This document shows, piece by piece, positions 1-13,079 of a stretch of DNA of 64,000 nucleotides. The notes beneath the pieces are model-generated. The model had not been told where the DNA came from, did not search any database, and worked only from the letters and a program-made list of their open reading frames with translations. The stretch's first letter is position 1. Every line of letters starts with the position of its first letter. The DNA comes from Desmodus rotundus (Eukaryota > Chordata > Mammalia > Chiroptera > Phyllostomidae), in assembly GCF_022682495.2 (NCBI RefSeq), contig NC_071390.1:148342583-148406582 (forward strand), in the 5' to 3' direction. A program made the position numbers and the translations under genes.

Positions 1-704
1 TACGCAGTCGTACTGCAGCACCACTGGTTTAGGTTTTATTATTTGTTATGTATAAATTTGGGTGCTTGAATGAGAAATGAGAAGAATGATCCAATTATTT
101 TCCAGAACTATGAAGACTGAGCATCCATGAACAGGCCATAGTGTTGTCACTGAATAAACCTTGTTACATGGACAGTGTACCTAACACTCTTAATCACTCT
201 CTTGCTGAAAGTATTTAGGCACACATGTGAATCTGGTTTCCTAGATGGCTGTGATTTGTGTGACTTCAGATATTTCCATTCCAGCATTGCTGCAGTCATC
301 AGGAGAGAGAGGCCTGAGCTGGAAGGATGTTGTAGGGGTACAGATGAAGAACTCACCAACTCTTACTAGCATGGTATCTGGGAGGTGAGGGGTGCTGTTT
401 CCTACAGCTGAGATACTGGAGAAATGAGAAGTCGTAACTAATCTCTTCCTTTCCTGGATAGAAGATGGAGCCAGCCACCAGTCTGAGCTTCTCTGTACCA
501 CGTGGGGATCCTGTTAAAGCCCCAGCTCCTTGATTCCTTCCCAGAAGCCCAGAACTCTGCTCCTTGAACTTCTCAGGGCCTTGCTACTCCCTCTCCATGG
601 CCTGCCTGGGTGGATGGCTGGTTGGCTCCTCCATTGTGAGCGCTACAGCACTTCCAGGTGCAGGAAGATTCACATCCTACAGCAGAAAGCCAGACACTGT
701 CTGG
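1..704. other. Non-coding sequence, nothing recognised
   Basis: No coding exon, RNA gene or confident repeat was recognised. Short open frames occur on both strands with no family features and lengths expected by chance. Confidence 0.5.
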
Positions 705-835
705 CCCAGACCTCTCATTTTGCTGATGAGAAATGAGGCTCTGAGAATTGAAAAGACTTACTAGAGGGCAGCTTTGTATCTTGAACTTGGGTTTCCTAAC
801 ACCTAACATACTGTTTCTTCTTTTCCATGGTGTGC
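705..835 (-). mobile_element. MIR SINE relic (antisense), weak
   Basis: The segment around GATGAGAAATGAGGCTCTGAGA, followed by ACTTGGGTTTCCTAACACCTAA, resembles the antisense core of the ancient mammalian MIR SINE (gatgaggaaactgaggc... then an acttgggt-type block). It is strongly diverged and its ends are not defined. Confidence 0.4.
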
Positions 836-1411
836 CAGCATTGGTTTATCTCTGGCCAGACAGAAGGTGAGCAGGTGACTGAGGGGAATTGTACACCAGG
901 CTCAGCTGGGCCTGTGAATAGCTTCCTGATCTTTTCCACTCTCCCTGTCACCAGATCACTCCTAGGGTCACCTCATTTTACCAGCCTTTTAAAATCACAA
1001 CTCATTTAGAATCAGTATTGGCAGCAGAATCTTAAGCACTTGTGAAAACAGGCTGGCATTATCTCTTACTCTCCATTGACTGATTACGGAGCATCACTTT
1101 TGTGACTCCCATTTGTTATTTTCTAGCAAATGTTCTTACCCACTGTGGCCAAAGAGATCAAAATGAAATTCTAATGTTGGTTGTGGTAACTTTGAAAAGC
1201 TGAGGTAATGCAGCTTGGAAATAAAGCAAGGTTCTGGGGACAGAAGGTACTGCACGCAGTCCAGCCCTGTTCAGTTTCCATGTGCTTACGTCATTGGCAA
1301 GGGCTGAGAACTTCTGGGAGATTAGACTTGGTCCTTGCCCATGAGGGCTGTTTCCAGAGAAGTTTATGGGTTGTACAGGAATGTCCTCAAGTCTATCAGA
1401 ACTTCTACATT
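836..1411. other. Non-coding sequence, nothing recognised
   Basis: Unassigned sequence leading up to the SINE target site. No convincing splice-site-bounded open frame was seen. Confidence 0.5.
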
Positions 1412-1426
1412 TAAGAATAGTTATGC

Positions 1427-1660
1427 CAGTGCTGGCTGGGTGGCTCGGTTGGAGCATCTTCCTATACACCACAAGGTTGTGGGTTCCATCCCCGGTCAGG
1501 GCACACACATAGGTTAGGGGTTCAATCCCCAGTGGGGGCACGAATGAGAGGCAGCCAATTGATGTTTCTCTGTCACATTGACAGATGTTTCTCTCTCTAC
1601 CTTCCTCTGTCTGTAAGGAATCAATGAACATATCCTTGGGTGAGGATTAAAACAATTTTT
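1427..1660 (+). mobile_element. Ves-type bat SINE with target-site duplication
   Basis: This is a tRNA-derived SINE. Its A-box-like TGGCTCGGTTGG lies near the 5' end and its B-box-like GGTTCCATCCCC follows at about 1480. The body has the family's GGGCACACACAT and AATTGATGTTTCTCT blocks and a pyrimidine-rich CTCTCTCTACCTTCC stretch. It is bounded by a 15-bp direct repeat, 1412-1426 (TAAGAATAGTTATGC) and 1661-1675 (TAAAAATAGTCATGC), differing at two positions. This duplication supports L1-mediated insertion, and the mismatches suggest it is not recent. Ves SINEs are known from bats, so this copy is host evidence. Confidence 0.9.
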
Positions 1661-1675
1661 TAAAAATAGTCATGC

Positions 1676-4220
1676 TACATAAGAGTCTGATCAAGAAGTT
1701 TAGGAGGAAGATAATCAGAGTCCTTTTTACTTCTCCACCCAGTTCTCAGACAGTATAAGAAACCATGAGGGCACATGTTTTTAAAAGGCATATCCATTCT
1801 TCTCTGTAGGTGACCTTCATTTCAGCCCAAGTGGATGTGAAGATGTCGTTTGAAACAGGTCCTCTACAAGAGTTTATGCTCAGCCTGAAAAACTCCCAGG
1901 GACATCACATGAGTGTGCTTAGCTCCTGTCAAGCAATGCTCGATTGCTCTATAGGGGAAAGAGAGGCCTTTGAGTGCCCGTGGTTCCAGCCAAGAATGAG
2001 AAATTTGGCAAGCTTACCAGAGCAGGCTGCTAGATAGTTCTGAAAGTTGTTCTGGAATGGTGAAAGCTTTCACTCTAAAGACCTTATCCAAGAAATCCCC
2101 CAAAGCCCCATACCACCATGAACTCTACATTTTTCTTTTTGGAGCAGATAAATGATCCTGTCAAGAATAGACCCCATGGCTGCAAAGAGAAGAAAATGAC
2201 ATTTTTAGTAGGAATTCAGTCATCACTTCACTCCTCTGCAAGAATGAAGGGGGGAAAAGGTGTTAGTGGCATCTAACCAAATATAATAGCTTCAGCTATG
2301 TGAAACTCTTTATACATCTTGGAATTTTTGAAGCTAAAGTTTTCTATGCCAAGATACACTTAGGCAACACAACCTGAGAAAACAAAGTTTTAAATAAAGC
2401 ATTCTGACATCTCTTTCTAATGACACATGCAATTTTGTAATCTACCAAGCTTACGTCTTTCCTTCCAGCTTGAGAGAGGGCAGCACCATGGGCGCCTGGC
2501 CCCAAACCAGGAAAAAAGTTGGGTTTGGCCGCACCCCTAGGTTCTCCGTGGCTGCTGATCCAAGAGGCCTAGACACAGACAGAGAATTAACACATCACCC
2601 CTTAAGCTTAGAGGTTGGGGGGACCTGTTCTCATTGCTTTGGTTTCTAAAGTTTCTAAATATAATTATGTGCAAAGACTTGAGCTGGGAATGAGCAGTGC
2701 TGATGTGAATTCATTTTAGAGCCGAATGAATGTGGGATGAGCTCTCCTTCATGCTTCAGAAGTCACCCAGGAAGAAACCCAAAGTCATCTTTCTGTAGGC
2801 TGATCACAGTAAATTCTCCATTTTACCTCCGAGAGCCAGCCTCAAAGTTAATGTGATTTTCTGCAGTTTAAACATTCTAATTAGATACCTGGATTTATTT
2901 TTTGGAAGAAAGAAAGCAGATCATTTATTTCAGTCACATAAATAACCGTATCTTTGGCCCGTATTAAAAACTGTTGGTCTCCCAAGCTCTGTTTGAAATT
3001 CACAACATGGGAACTTACAGAATTTTCATGAAAGCAATTGAAATTACAGCGTCTCCGTGAACTCCCAGGGTGTACTTCTATTAACAAAAGATGTTTTGCT
3101 TTACTCACACCTGCTCAGTTCTCCATGGGGGCTCAAGCAATACACATTCCAATAGAGCAGCGTCAATGAAATCAAATAAAAATTAAGTTTCAAGGAATGG
3201 AATCTAGGTTTTTACCATGCAAAGTGCATTTGAAAAGGAGCTGAGCTCTTGGAACTGACTTTTTAAGTAGAAAGTTAATACAGAAAGATAGATTTTTTCA
3301 ACCATAAATCATACAGTTTTGACTTTGTTGAATTCTCTGTCTGACAACTAGAACACATCATCCCTCTGTTTCTGTGTATGCATATGGGTGTGTGGAAAGG
3401 AAGGAAAAAAATGAGTGGGGAATGTTTAGGGGAGGTAGGAGAAAGGGCTAAAAGAGCTAGCAAAATAGCAATTTCTTTTTTCTTGTTGCCTGGTACTGGA
3501 AAGAGTTAGGGAGCCCTCACAAAGTCTGCTTAAATTAATGTGTTTCTACTGATTAGATTATGCTCTTAAGAGAAGAAGAAAACTCATGTTTTCTTTACTC
3601 TAAATACATGAAATCTTATTTCTCTTCAGAAGCCTTCTGTCTATGTAGAGATGCGGGCAGAGTTGAATTCCCTGTATTTGCCAACACATTCGTATTTATA
3701 CGCAGTATTGACATTTCTAGGGCCGTGATGTTCTGAGAGTCACAAAACATGTCAGGAACCCTGTGTGTGCAGATGATTACATAATAGTCCCTCTGTCCAC
3801 ACATAGAAACTCACACGAATCACACTGAATTGCAGGTAGAGGCAAGGTCCTTTGCCTTGAGGAGACTGCTTCCTTTTGGGGAATAGGAAAAGGACAAATA
3901 CATGAGTGATGGGACAATTTTATTTGTGAGAGAGAAGAGTTCCTTGCTATTTACAATTCCATGGTTGCTTTCGATGGAAGGAGGATCCAAGGAGGGCCCT
4001 TTGCAGAGAGGTGTTGGGTGCAAGGGTGGCAGACTTAGAGACTCTGGGGAGGGATGGTGGCGGCCCTGCGTGGAAAAGCACCTCTTGGATGGTGGGAGAC
4101 CCTGGACATAGGCAAGACTGCCTCAGAGCTGTGACAGGAGGGGAAGCAAGGAGAGCAAAGTAAGGCTGCTCGTGGCTGAGGAGAAGCTCTGGGAGGGGAC
4201 AGAGTTGAGTACTGGGGACT
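1676..4220. other. Non-coding sequence, nothing recognised
   Basis: A 2.5-kb stretch of unassigned, moderately AT-rich sequence. I saw no conserved protein segment, RNA gene or confident interspersed repeat. Any ancient repeats are too diverged to name by eye. Confidence 0.5.
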
Positions 4221-4224
4221 TTTA

Positions 4225-4345
4225 TTGATTTTCCATTCATCAATTAATTCACTGTGTTCAGAAAGTTTTACTAAGCACCTGTTAGATGATAAGCGCTGTG
4301 CTACACACTGGAGCTAAGGCAGACAGTGACCCTCAAGCACCCTCA
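4225..4345 (-). mobile_element. L2 LINE 3'-end relic (antisense)
   Basis: The segment begins with TTCCATTCATCAATTAATTC and contains a CTAAGCACCTGTTAGATGATAAGCGCTGTGCTA-like block and a later CAGTGACCC. This matches the antisense pattern of L2 3' ends (attcattca..., 'gagcacctactatgtgccaggcactgtgcta', then a gacagtgaccct block). It is diverged and not intact. Confidence 0.5.
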
Positions 4346-6170
4346 GTGAAGCATCACACTTCCTCATGGAGCGGATTTTCCCTTGGAGAAGGCAGGAAAG
4401 TGCTCAGGGACTTTGCCAAGACCAGCACTGGGTGAGAACACGGAGGCTGCCAGGGAGGACAGCCACACCTGCCTTACTCACATTTCAGCGGGGAGTCCAT
4501 GAAGGAAAAACCCAGCGAGTAGGCTCTTCCTTGTCATAACTGACTGGGTGACCAAGAATTGTAAGCACCTACCAGTAGCATGCATAGCTGCTCAGGAATG
4601 TGGAGGGAAAGGAATAGTTCGCTTTGGATTGGCTTTGTCACTTCTGAGTCTAGTAAGGTGGTTTAATTTAGTTATTTTGTTCTTTCACCTTGGTCTCAAA
4701 CAGTCTTTGGAGTTTAAACCTCCAGAGCAGGTTTTCAATAGTGATGTCCCTCTGAGATGCGTTGAAATGAGTTGTGAGGTATACAGTGATTTCTTACCAA
4801 TAATAAAGGTCCAAAAGTGTGCACGTGAAGCCACCATGGTTTTTAAAATGAGAATAGTGAAAACCTGGATATCTAAAAACAGCTCCTCTTTCCAAAATTC
4901 TCAATCTTCTCCGTAGCTGTGACACATGTGACCAGTCCCTCCTGTTTGCATGAATGGCCTGATAGGTGTTCCCAGCTGGATAGCTGTAACCCCTCTCCTT
5001 CCTGTTCTGTTCAAGAAGGAAATGCAAGTGAGCACGACAGATATTATTATAGGTGTTATTATTCCTTAGGGCTAATTCTGGGCTCAGTGGAAAGACTTAT
5101 GTGAGTGATTGATGTCTTCCATGGATATGGGAAAGAACGTGGTAATGCATTGCCACATATTTGCCGTTTCCGAGTTAGATCATTTCTATGAGCTCTTTTG
5201 TGTTGTAACCCTGTAGTTTGTTTTTTGAGGTAGTCATCTATCTGTAAGGTTGCACCTGACATAGTTTTGATTCACTTATATCACCTAGCCTGGTCAGGTC
5301 TTGCACTGAAGGAGACTCAATGGGCATTGTTAGAATTTGGTTGACTTTCTCTATCATTCAGCTCAGAGCTCCTAATCTGTGTGCTGTCTTCACTGGTGTT
5401 GTCAAAAAGGCGACACATGTGGCAACCTATGTCCACATAACACTCGACAAAAGGTAGGTGCCCAAAATATTTTTCTCATTAATTGTGCTAATAAAATAGA
5501 ATACATTTTGAGCATTAGTAAAACGGTATTCAACCGGAAATTTCCGGGGATGTTATTGGTGTCTTTTCAGATCCAGTGCTTGAGGGAACCTATCCTCACA
5601 CCTGTCCGCTTTCCTGCCTTGGCAAACACAGCCAAGGGACGAAATGCAAACCGTGGGAGCACCTCGTGGTCCCACTGTCATGACTGTTGTATGGGGAAGA
5701 TTGGGCAAAACTACGGGAACTTAAGGCAGCCACTAGAAGTTGCTGTATAAATAAATAAATAACCCAGGATCTCAGAGTGTTTTGTTGATAGTGACTTATG
5801 AAAAAACTAGGTAAAGAAAATAAAATCCAATAATTGAGTGTTCTGGTAAGCCTGGGCAGATAATTCTAGGTTTTTCTTTGTCTAGTTGCCCAAACATGGA
5901 TAAAGATTAGGATCCTCAAGATATTGAACATTAGATATAACATTATTTTTTGGCTTTCAAGTACTAAGCCTGCGTAAATCAATTGAAAAAGCTCACTTGT
6001 ATTTCTGGCTCCTTAACACTTCATTCTTTTAGCACTTGGAGTGGTCAGTAGCCACCTTGAATTAGACAGCACCACCTGTCCAGTGAACTCAGCTTGAAGG
6101 ATACTACAGAGCAAGCAAATCAATAAAAATAACTCCTGCAAGATGTTGGAATGAAATTCTTCTCCTGAGA
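4346..6170. other. Non-coding sequence with one exon-like segment
   Basis: Unassigned sequence, apart from the weak exon-like segment at 5362-5453 listed separately. An (AAAT)n run of about 18 bp lies near 5745-5762. No RNA gene or clear repeat was seen. Confidence 0.45.
5362..5453 (+). other. Weak candidate exon (92 bp), unidentified
   Basis: The segment is preceded by a pyrimidine-rich stretch ending in CAG (TTTCTCTATCATTCAG) and followed by a good splice donor, AAG|GTAGGT. One forward frame stays open across it and ends inside the donor; within the segment it contains CAVFTGVVKKATHVATYV. I do not recognise the peptide. Splice-like motifs with a 30-codon open frame arise by chance many times in 64 kb, so this is only a lead. 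No neighbouring exon was found to pair with it. Confidence 0.15.
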
Positions 6171-6174
6171 GGTA

Positions 6175-6400
6175 GCATCGTGCAAGGGTTGATAGCATTG
6201 AAGGTTTTTAGAGCTAGACTACTTAGGCTAAAATTCCAGCTCTAACATTTATAAGCTGTGACCTTGGGCAAATATTTAACCTCTGTGCTTCACTTTCCTC
6301 ATCTGTAAAAGACACCAGTGTTGAGAAAGTCATGTATATTCTGGTACACGGACTAGGTGCCTGGAAAGTCATTACAAGGCATGGCTGGCACACCATGTCA
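6175..6400 (+). mobile_element. MIR SINE relic
   Basis: The sequence has the diagnostic MIR core in sense orientation: AAGCTGTGACCTTGGGCAAAT, then TTAACCTCTGTGCTTCACTTTCC and TCATCTGTAAAAG. The upstream part (GCTAGACTACTTAGGC, AATTCCAGCTCTAACATTTA) also follows the MIR order. MIR is an ancient tRNA-derived SINE family of mammals. Confidence 0.85.
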
Positions 6401-7504
6401 TCTGATATGAAGTCAGTAAAATTATCTTTATATTATTCTTTCTTAATCAAGTAATTACAATTACTTTCTTTCTGAATATCAGCTTGCTACTGTCACGCAT
6501 AGCTCTACTTTGTAGCACTGCCCTTTAGTTATGTAAGAGTGAGGTCTGGTTCTCGCCATGTGCACACCTGGGGAAGGTCAATTCTAAGTACACACCGCCT
6601 TTCTAGTGACATGATCCATGTGTATATTCTCATTGATGACCAAATTCTAAAGTCTAAATGTCAGCCAGTTCTTCAAAGTGGCTCAGAGCTAATTTATTAT
6701 GGGAGAAAAGATGACGGGGTCTGGGGTCCGTTCCTGGAGGCAGTGTGAGCCTGGAGGGCAGGCCCTCTGGCATGAGAACTGGCATAGGGCAGAGGTTCGG
6801 AGCAGCCATGAGGCAATGTCACAAAGGGACAAGCACACAGTGGAGCTAAGGAAGGAAGCCAGAGGTCAGCCTGATGGGAGCAGTACTGGACCACAGGTCA
6901 GAGGGACAGGAAACAGGTCTAGGGCCATGACCCGGGACAATCAGGACCAGGTGGGGAAGGGAAGTGGTCCACAGGACAGATTGAGGCAAATGTTTCAAGA
7001 TACAGTCTGGGATCAGAGAGGATAGAGGTGCCTTTTGAAGAGGTGAGAACAATGTGTTGTGGGGATGAGACTTTTAGCTTAAATGCTTTGCAAATGACCC
7101 TGCTTCAGGTCTTCAGAACTGCAATACTTATACCATTTAATAATCTGAATTGGTAAGGCACTCTCCTCAGAAACTTCACACAGACCTACAGAAGTGTGAT
7201 TGAAGTGAGCAGGCCTGGAACTTAAAGTCCGACCCTCTCCCTCTCCAGGCTTCCTGACATCAGCTGAGGTTGCCCCTGGGGAGAAAACTCCTTTAAGATA
7301 AAATTATGCTCATAAGTTACATAAGCAAAACGAGTGGGCATCACATAGCCAAATTACCAAAATGTGATATGCATCACAGGTACAGAGTCGCATGAAGCTG
7401 GAGCTACTCAGGCCAACCTCATGCCAATCTAGGGTCTTTATTCCTGTTCTTACCCTGGTCCCCTCTCTGTAGTCAGCATCACTCTGCCTTCTAAACCACT
7501 TGGG
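6401..7504. other. Non-coding sequence, nothing recognised
   Basis: Unassigned. A purine-rich block at about 6700-7060 produces overlapping open frames on both strands with no recognisable protein features. Confidence 0.45.
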
Positions 7505-7775
7505 TACTGAGTAGTCATAGCAACAGCTATGCCCAAGTATTGAGTCTTAGTATGTACTAAATCCTTTATACATAACAGGTGATTTAATCCTGGCGACAAT
7601 CCTAAGGGTAGGTATTATTATTATCCCTATTTTATGGATGAGGAAACTGAGGCGCCTAAAGATTAAGCACCTCGCACAAAGTCACTTAGCTGGCAACCAG
7701 CAGACCTGGGAGTTAAATCCAGGTCTGTTTGACATCAAAGCCCAGGCTGTTTACCATTCTGCTGAGGTTCTGATT
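7505..7775 (-). mobile_element. MIR SINE relic (antisense)
   Basis: A long antisense MIR: TTTAATCCTGGCGACAATCC, GGTAGGTATTATTATTATCC, TTTTATGGATGAGGAAACTGAGG, then AAAGTCACTTAGCTGGCAA and TCCAGGTCTGTTTGACA, in the expected order. The CORE-SINE region is well preserved. Confidence 0.85.
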
Positions 7776-8520
7776 AGAACGAATTACAGCTACTAATGGA
7801 TTATGTACAACAGTGCACATAAGTTTTAGGCGAGCTGTTACTACACTCAGGATTTATGTTTTAAGATATTTTACCTTCAATTGTGGAGCAAAACTTTGGG
7901 TCCAAGTTAAGAGGCCCAGAGGCTGCAGGAAGAAGGGGGCTGGGTGACAGAGTGGGTGAAAGTGTTCCGGGCCAGGTGTGCTTCAACTGGATTGGTAATT
8001 TTTTTAGTATGACCAGGTGGCTGATCCAAAAAGATCGGAAGGGTCTGCTCCAGTGCTTCCAGGAAGAGGACCAGCTCAGGGCTGCCTGGGCTCCCCGCCA
8101 AACCTATTTTCAGAACCTGCATATATTTGGCCAACTTTCTTATCAACTTGCCCTGTAACCCAGAACCCCCTGAGACCTGGGACAGAAGTGTGCTTGGCTG
8201 CTTTTCCTCCTGCTGTCCCTCTGCTGTCCTCCCCCTGAACCTTTCCCCTTCCTCTGGCCCATGTGATGCTGCTGATAATAACAGCAAATGTACATCTTAT
8301 TTACTATCCAAACATTCCACATATCTCAACTGAGCTGATTCTATTTTCCTGAGCATTTTAGAATATTTTTAAAAAATAATTCTTTCTTCGCTCTCATTTT
8401 ACAGTGCATTCATAGGCTCCTTATATCTTATATTATTTCTTTCTTCTCATAACGATGTTTTCACAACAAAGCTTGTCACCAGAACGTGTCCTCGTTGTCA
8501 GCAGAGGGGCAGTGTTTTTT
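7776..8520. other. Non-coding sequence, nothing recognised
   Basis: Unassigned sequence between an MIR and a Ves SINE. A CT-rich stretch near 8190-8250 gives overlapping chance open frames. Confidence 0.45.
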
Positions 8521-8522
8521 TC

Positions 8523-8730
8523 CTAATTAATTAATTAATTAATTAATTATTTAGACAGGGGGAAGGGAGGGAGAAAGAGAGGAGAGAAACATTAATGTGT
8601 GCTTGCCTCTCGCATGCTCTAACTGGGCGCCTGGCTCGCAACCCAGGCCTGTTCCCCGACTGTGAATCAAAGGAGCGACCCTTTGGTTCACAGGCCGGCA
8701 CTCAGTCCACTGAGCCACACCAGCCAGGGC
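8523..8730 (-). mobile_element. Ves-type bat SINE (antisense)
   Basis: The element's 5' end lies at about 8730, where the top strand reads AGCCACACCAGCCAGGGC (antisense of GCCCTGGCTGGTGTGGCT). The A box TGGCTCAGTGG is intact on the minus strand. The B box region is degraded (TTTGATTCACA). The A-rich tail, on the left, has turned into a (TTAA)n run at about 8525-8548. I could not identify a clear target-site duplication. Confidence 0.88.
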
Positions 8731-8734
8731 TGCT

Positions 8735-11700
8735 GTGCTGAGATCCCACCTAATTTTTCCATCACCATCATCTCTGCTTTGCCCCTCTGTCCTCCCATTC
8801 ACCTCCCAAGCACTCTGCTCAGTAGCATTTGCAGCATTTCCCAGGCCTTCCCAGGTGCTTGCCTGTGAAGTTACTTGTATTTTCTCCCACCACCTTTCTT
8901 TCCTCCCAACCACACATTTGCAGAGTGGTGACTGTCCCTCAAAATTGGCTCCAAATGTTGTTTCTTCTATTTATTTATCTTTAAGGAGTAAGGTCATCGG
9001 CCTGGCAACCTGATGCTGGTCACAGTCTGCTCTCCCTCCTCTCCGGCTGTGCTGTTGACTAACGTAAATTGGCAGTGAACATAAAATGGTGATGGTTGCC
9101 CCGCACACCCCATCACTCCCCTCACACGGGGGAAGGTCTGTGGGCCACATTGAGGCTGCTCGCCTTCTCTTCCATCCCTTCCCTCCCATCCCCTCTGAGA
9201 GAAAAAGAAAAGCATTCAACAGAGATCCATGGATCTTGCGAGCCAAAGGACAAAGCAAATATCTTTACAACACATCATAAGTCACCAGGAAACGTGTGCC
9301 ATCATTTCCATGGTTTTGATAAATATGAGGTGCACTGAAATTAAAGATCATAAATTTGGGAGCTGAGAGGAGATGACTTGGATTTAATAGAACAAACTGC
9401 TATATGAAATCTGTCTTCTTAAAGTTAATTAAAGGAAGTGGAAATGGTCATCTATTAACAGAATCTAGCCCTCCAAGGAATAGTTTGTGAATACAAATGC
9501 ACACACACGTTTGCCCACATATGTGGACTTTATGTGTGTAGGTAATAGTGTGTGTCTGTATTTACATACGAATTCTCCTCATTTAAATAATGAGGCCCAA
9601 AAGGAATTTTTTTCTGATTTGTGAATTTATTCATACAAAGAACATTATACAGATATAGAATCCAGTAATGTTTCATTGTATAGTTAATGCATACTGTTAT
9701 TGTAAAGAATAAAATTTTATGCAGTTTATTTCTATGTCAAAACGTGTTATGTATTCCGCCCTCCTCTGGGCAATCAACCCAGGACATTTTTTCAAAAGGT
9801 CACTGCCTAAAAGCATTAAGGAATCCTGTACAGACTTCTCCTTTCCAGATTGCTGGAATCTTAAAAAAATCAAGTGTAATTAAGTTGTATTTTGAATATT
9901 AAAAAATTAAAAGGAAAAGGATATAAACTCAGGCAGAGGTAGTTACCCATGTTGTCTCAAAACATTTTGGAAACAGTAAGTCGGCTTTCGCATACAGACT
10001 GTCCTGCGTTCGGGAGTTACATTAAGCTCTTTCTTCTTTATATTCCAGCTCACCAAACAAATGGGTCCCACAGACACTACTTACTCATGTGGCTATAGGA
10101 GAGCTGGGGCTCGTAGTCCAGACTCCTCTGAAGAGCCTTTTAGAGGCCTTCATCCCCACGGTGCATCAGCTCAACAAACAATGAAAGGCGAAGAGAGAGG
10201 GAAAAAAGAATCTTCTTTAACTGAGTTGCCTAAACCAAAACCAAAAAGATGGCTTTTGAACTGTACTCAGAAGTTACCTGATGGAATCACTATCCACTAC
10301 ACTAGAATGTTAGCCGTAGTGTTAATGTGGGCCTTCCTTGATATAAGCTATATAGAAAAGGTGTCGGCTTATCCGTGTTTACAAGTCCGATGGAAGACTT
10401 TGAGGAGCAAAGGCATTGTCTTGCATTGTCCAAGGACACAGCATTGTCTGTGGGTGTGGTAGCTGCATTTTCACTAATTGGTGGTGGCAGCACAAACCAA
10501 AACAACTGGTTTGAAAAGCATTTTGGCCATACATAGTAAGAGTCATAACACTTTTCATCTGTCCTTTGACACAGAGATTAGTCTTCTAAGAATTTATCCT
10601 AAGGGAATGGAAAAACAAATGCACAGTTTGCACTGCATCATCATTTTCAAATGTAAAATCTTGGCCATACACTAAAATGCCAATAATAAGGAAATGGTTA
10701 AGGAAATGAGGCACGATGGTTGGATGGAACGTGCTGCAGCTGTTTAAAATGTAGGCTGTGCAGTGGCACCCCAAACGAAGCTGAAGGTATGGGCTGGCTA
10801 TTAAGTTGCTGGCCCCCATCTTGGAACCATGATGCTCTGTGGTGCTGGAGCTGGAACTCTGCAAACTAAAATTGTTTTGCTGCTGGCTCCCTATTAGACT
10901 CCAGGGAGACTGAAAGCAGGATTGGGGAGAAGGACCAGACCCCTTCCTGTGTGCTTCCTGTCTCATCAGTTACCCACTAGGGCGCATCACTCTGAACAGG
11001 GGTGGTTGATTGCACCAGCATTAGTTTCCGTTTCGGCTTTTGGATCCACACCCGGAAGCTACCTCATCCCCTCTCCCCTAAGAGCTGTCAGCCCCAGGCC
11101 TGGTGGTGCAGAGGTGTGCAGCCCTTTCCAAACCCCAGACTCCAGTCCTATGCACCTGGACCTCCTCCTTTCGTTCCTCTAGCCTAGGGGTAGTAGCTGC
11201 CTCCTGCACTTACTATGCCTGTTTTATTTCAAGGTTTCCTTTATACGTTGTCATTATAACACCTGTTTAACCAATTTCTTACATTAAATTCTCTCTGCTA
11301 AATAGTGTTGTTCCCACTTTTCTGACTGGTTAAATAATCAGGGAATAAAATTGTATGTATATGAGTCTAACCCTCTGAAACCACGTAAAAGCAGATGTAT
11401 GAGGAAAAGGACTGCAAGGAAATTCACCAGCATTTCCATACGGGTTGTTTCACATCCTGAGTTAGTCTAATGAGTGATTTTTTCCCTCCCTTCATGCCTA
11501 CTTTCTAGATTTCCCGGTAATGTGGTTACATTACTATTATAGTAAGTGTACATTTATATATTTTAAAGAAGGGAGGATTTGATTCCCAGTAGAAGAGCAT
11601 GTAGCCTGCAGGGAGCTGGGCCTGGACAACCAGACGATCTGGGTAATGGAAAGTGACGGTAAATGTGGCCGCCATCCCACTGGGTCTTTTATGGAAAAGA

Positions 11701-11920
11701 GGAGCAGCCCGGGAAGGCTGCAGCAAAGCAGCTCTCCTTTGGGGAAGACATAGCTCAGAAATGACACGCTGAGAAGGTCGAGACTTTCCAGCAAATTCTA
11801 CAACAGTCTATTACACAGATGACTTGATAACACTGGGAGAATGCCTGGGTTTACAGAGACAAAATTATGCCAAATTCACTTCATTTCCTTTTTTATGGGG
11901 TTATTTTATGCATTGATTAT
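8735..11920. other. Non-coding sequence, nothing recognised
   Basis: A 3.2-kb unassigned stretch. The longest open frames (for example 10061-10462 on the plus strand) have no recognisable domains or coding-like flanks. A short CA-rich and TG-rich patch lies near 9500-9560. I could not identify an exon or repeat with confidence. Confidence 0.4.
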
Positions 11921-11924
11921 GTAT

Positions 11925-12050
11925 TTATTTATTTATATTTATTCATACACCACGCATTTATTACATAACTACTGTGTTCTAGGAGCTGTGGTGGCAATGA
12001 AGATAGACAAGTTTCAAGTAGGAGAGACAGATACAAATGCTTAGATGGGA
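11925..12050 (-). mobile_element. L2 LINE 3'-end relic (antisense), weak
   Basis: The order TTATTTATATTTATTCATACA, then CATTTATTACATAACTACTGTG, TTCTAGGAGCTGTGGTGGCAATGAAGATAGACAAG resembles antisense L2 (attcattcaa, tttattgagcacctactgtg, ctgggga, gacaag). It is diverged. Confidence 0.4.
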
Positions 12051-13079
12051 GCAACGCATGTCATAGGAAACAAATCATTCTGTTTTAAACTTTTCATTTT
12101 ACCCAAATAATATGCAAAACAGACATCTGTACTTCATACCTGAGACTCACACATAACTGCACCTGACCCCCACTTCTGGGTGGGGGCAGGTTGCAGGGAC
12201 TGGGGATAACAAGACAGAGGGTGCGGAATAAGGCAGCGGCTGGCATGGGTGGGAGTGAGGACAGGTTCCGGGGTGGGTTGGGGGAGGTTAGGCACCATCT
12301 GGCAGCCAAAACACATAAAGCAAGGCAGCATATGTTTTTCACACTTGCTCATCACAGCAGGGGCCATCAATCATTCCAAATAAGGTGTCTGTTCATTCTC
12401 TTGATTTCACATGAATCTGGAGTGGTCCACATATCAGATTCTCTGAATTCTCCCTTAAATTTGCAGTGGTCAAATACATTTACTTTCTGGTGATAAACAG
12501 ATTTAGCTATTTAGTAATGAAACTCATTCCATTTTCTATATGGACACATCTGCTTTTTTGGTATTCTGTCCAATTTGGTTGTTCTTATTGATTAAGTATA
12601 CAAAGGACCTCAGAGTGAGGGGATAATTTGCCTCTAATGTGATTTTCTATTCTCAGTTCTAAACTAAAATAAATTTCTGGGGTTTTTTTTGTATTCTCTT
12701 TTGTATACATATATCTTAGTTATTCTAAATCTCCATTACGCATAACGATGATTGGGAGGAGAAGACTAAAATCTCTTAGAGGTTACACTAGATATAAATT
12801 TTAATGTATCTTTATACTTTTCCCCCTCTGATGATAAAGAGACTATCCTCATATAAAATTATAAGCCATTTGGAAATGAATAAAGTAGAAAAAGAAAGTT
12901 TCCCACAATTCGCTGTGGAAGATGTTGGAAATGGAATAAAGGAGAAGGTTTGGCTGAGCATGACAATTGATAAATAGTATAATGAATAGTGATTTTACTT
13001 TTTGATATGGCTAAATTAATAGAGATGAATCAAAATGCTCTGCTTCGGGATAGGCAATACCCGCCCCCCCACCTCACTT

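Noticed and set aside
10061..10462. 133-codon forward open frame
   Set aside because: Several frames of this length are expected by chance. There are no recognisable motifs and no splice-site-bounded structure.
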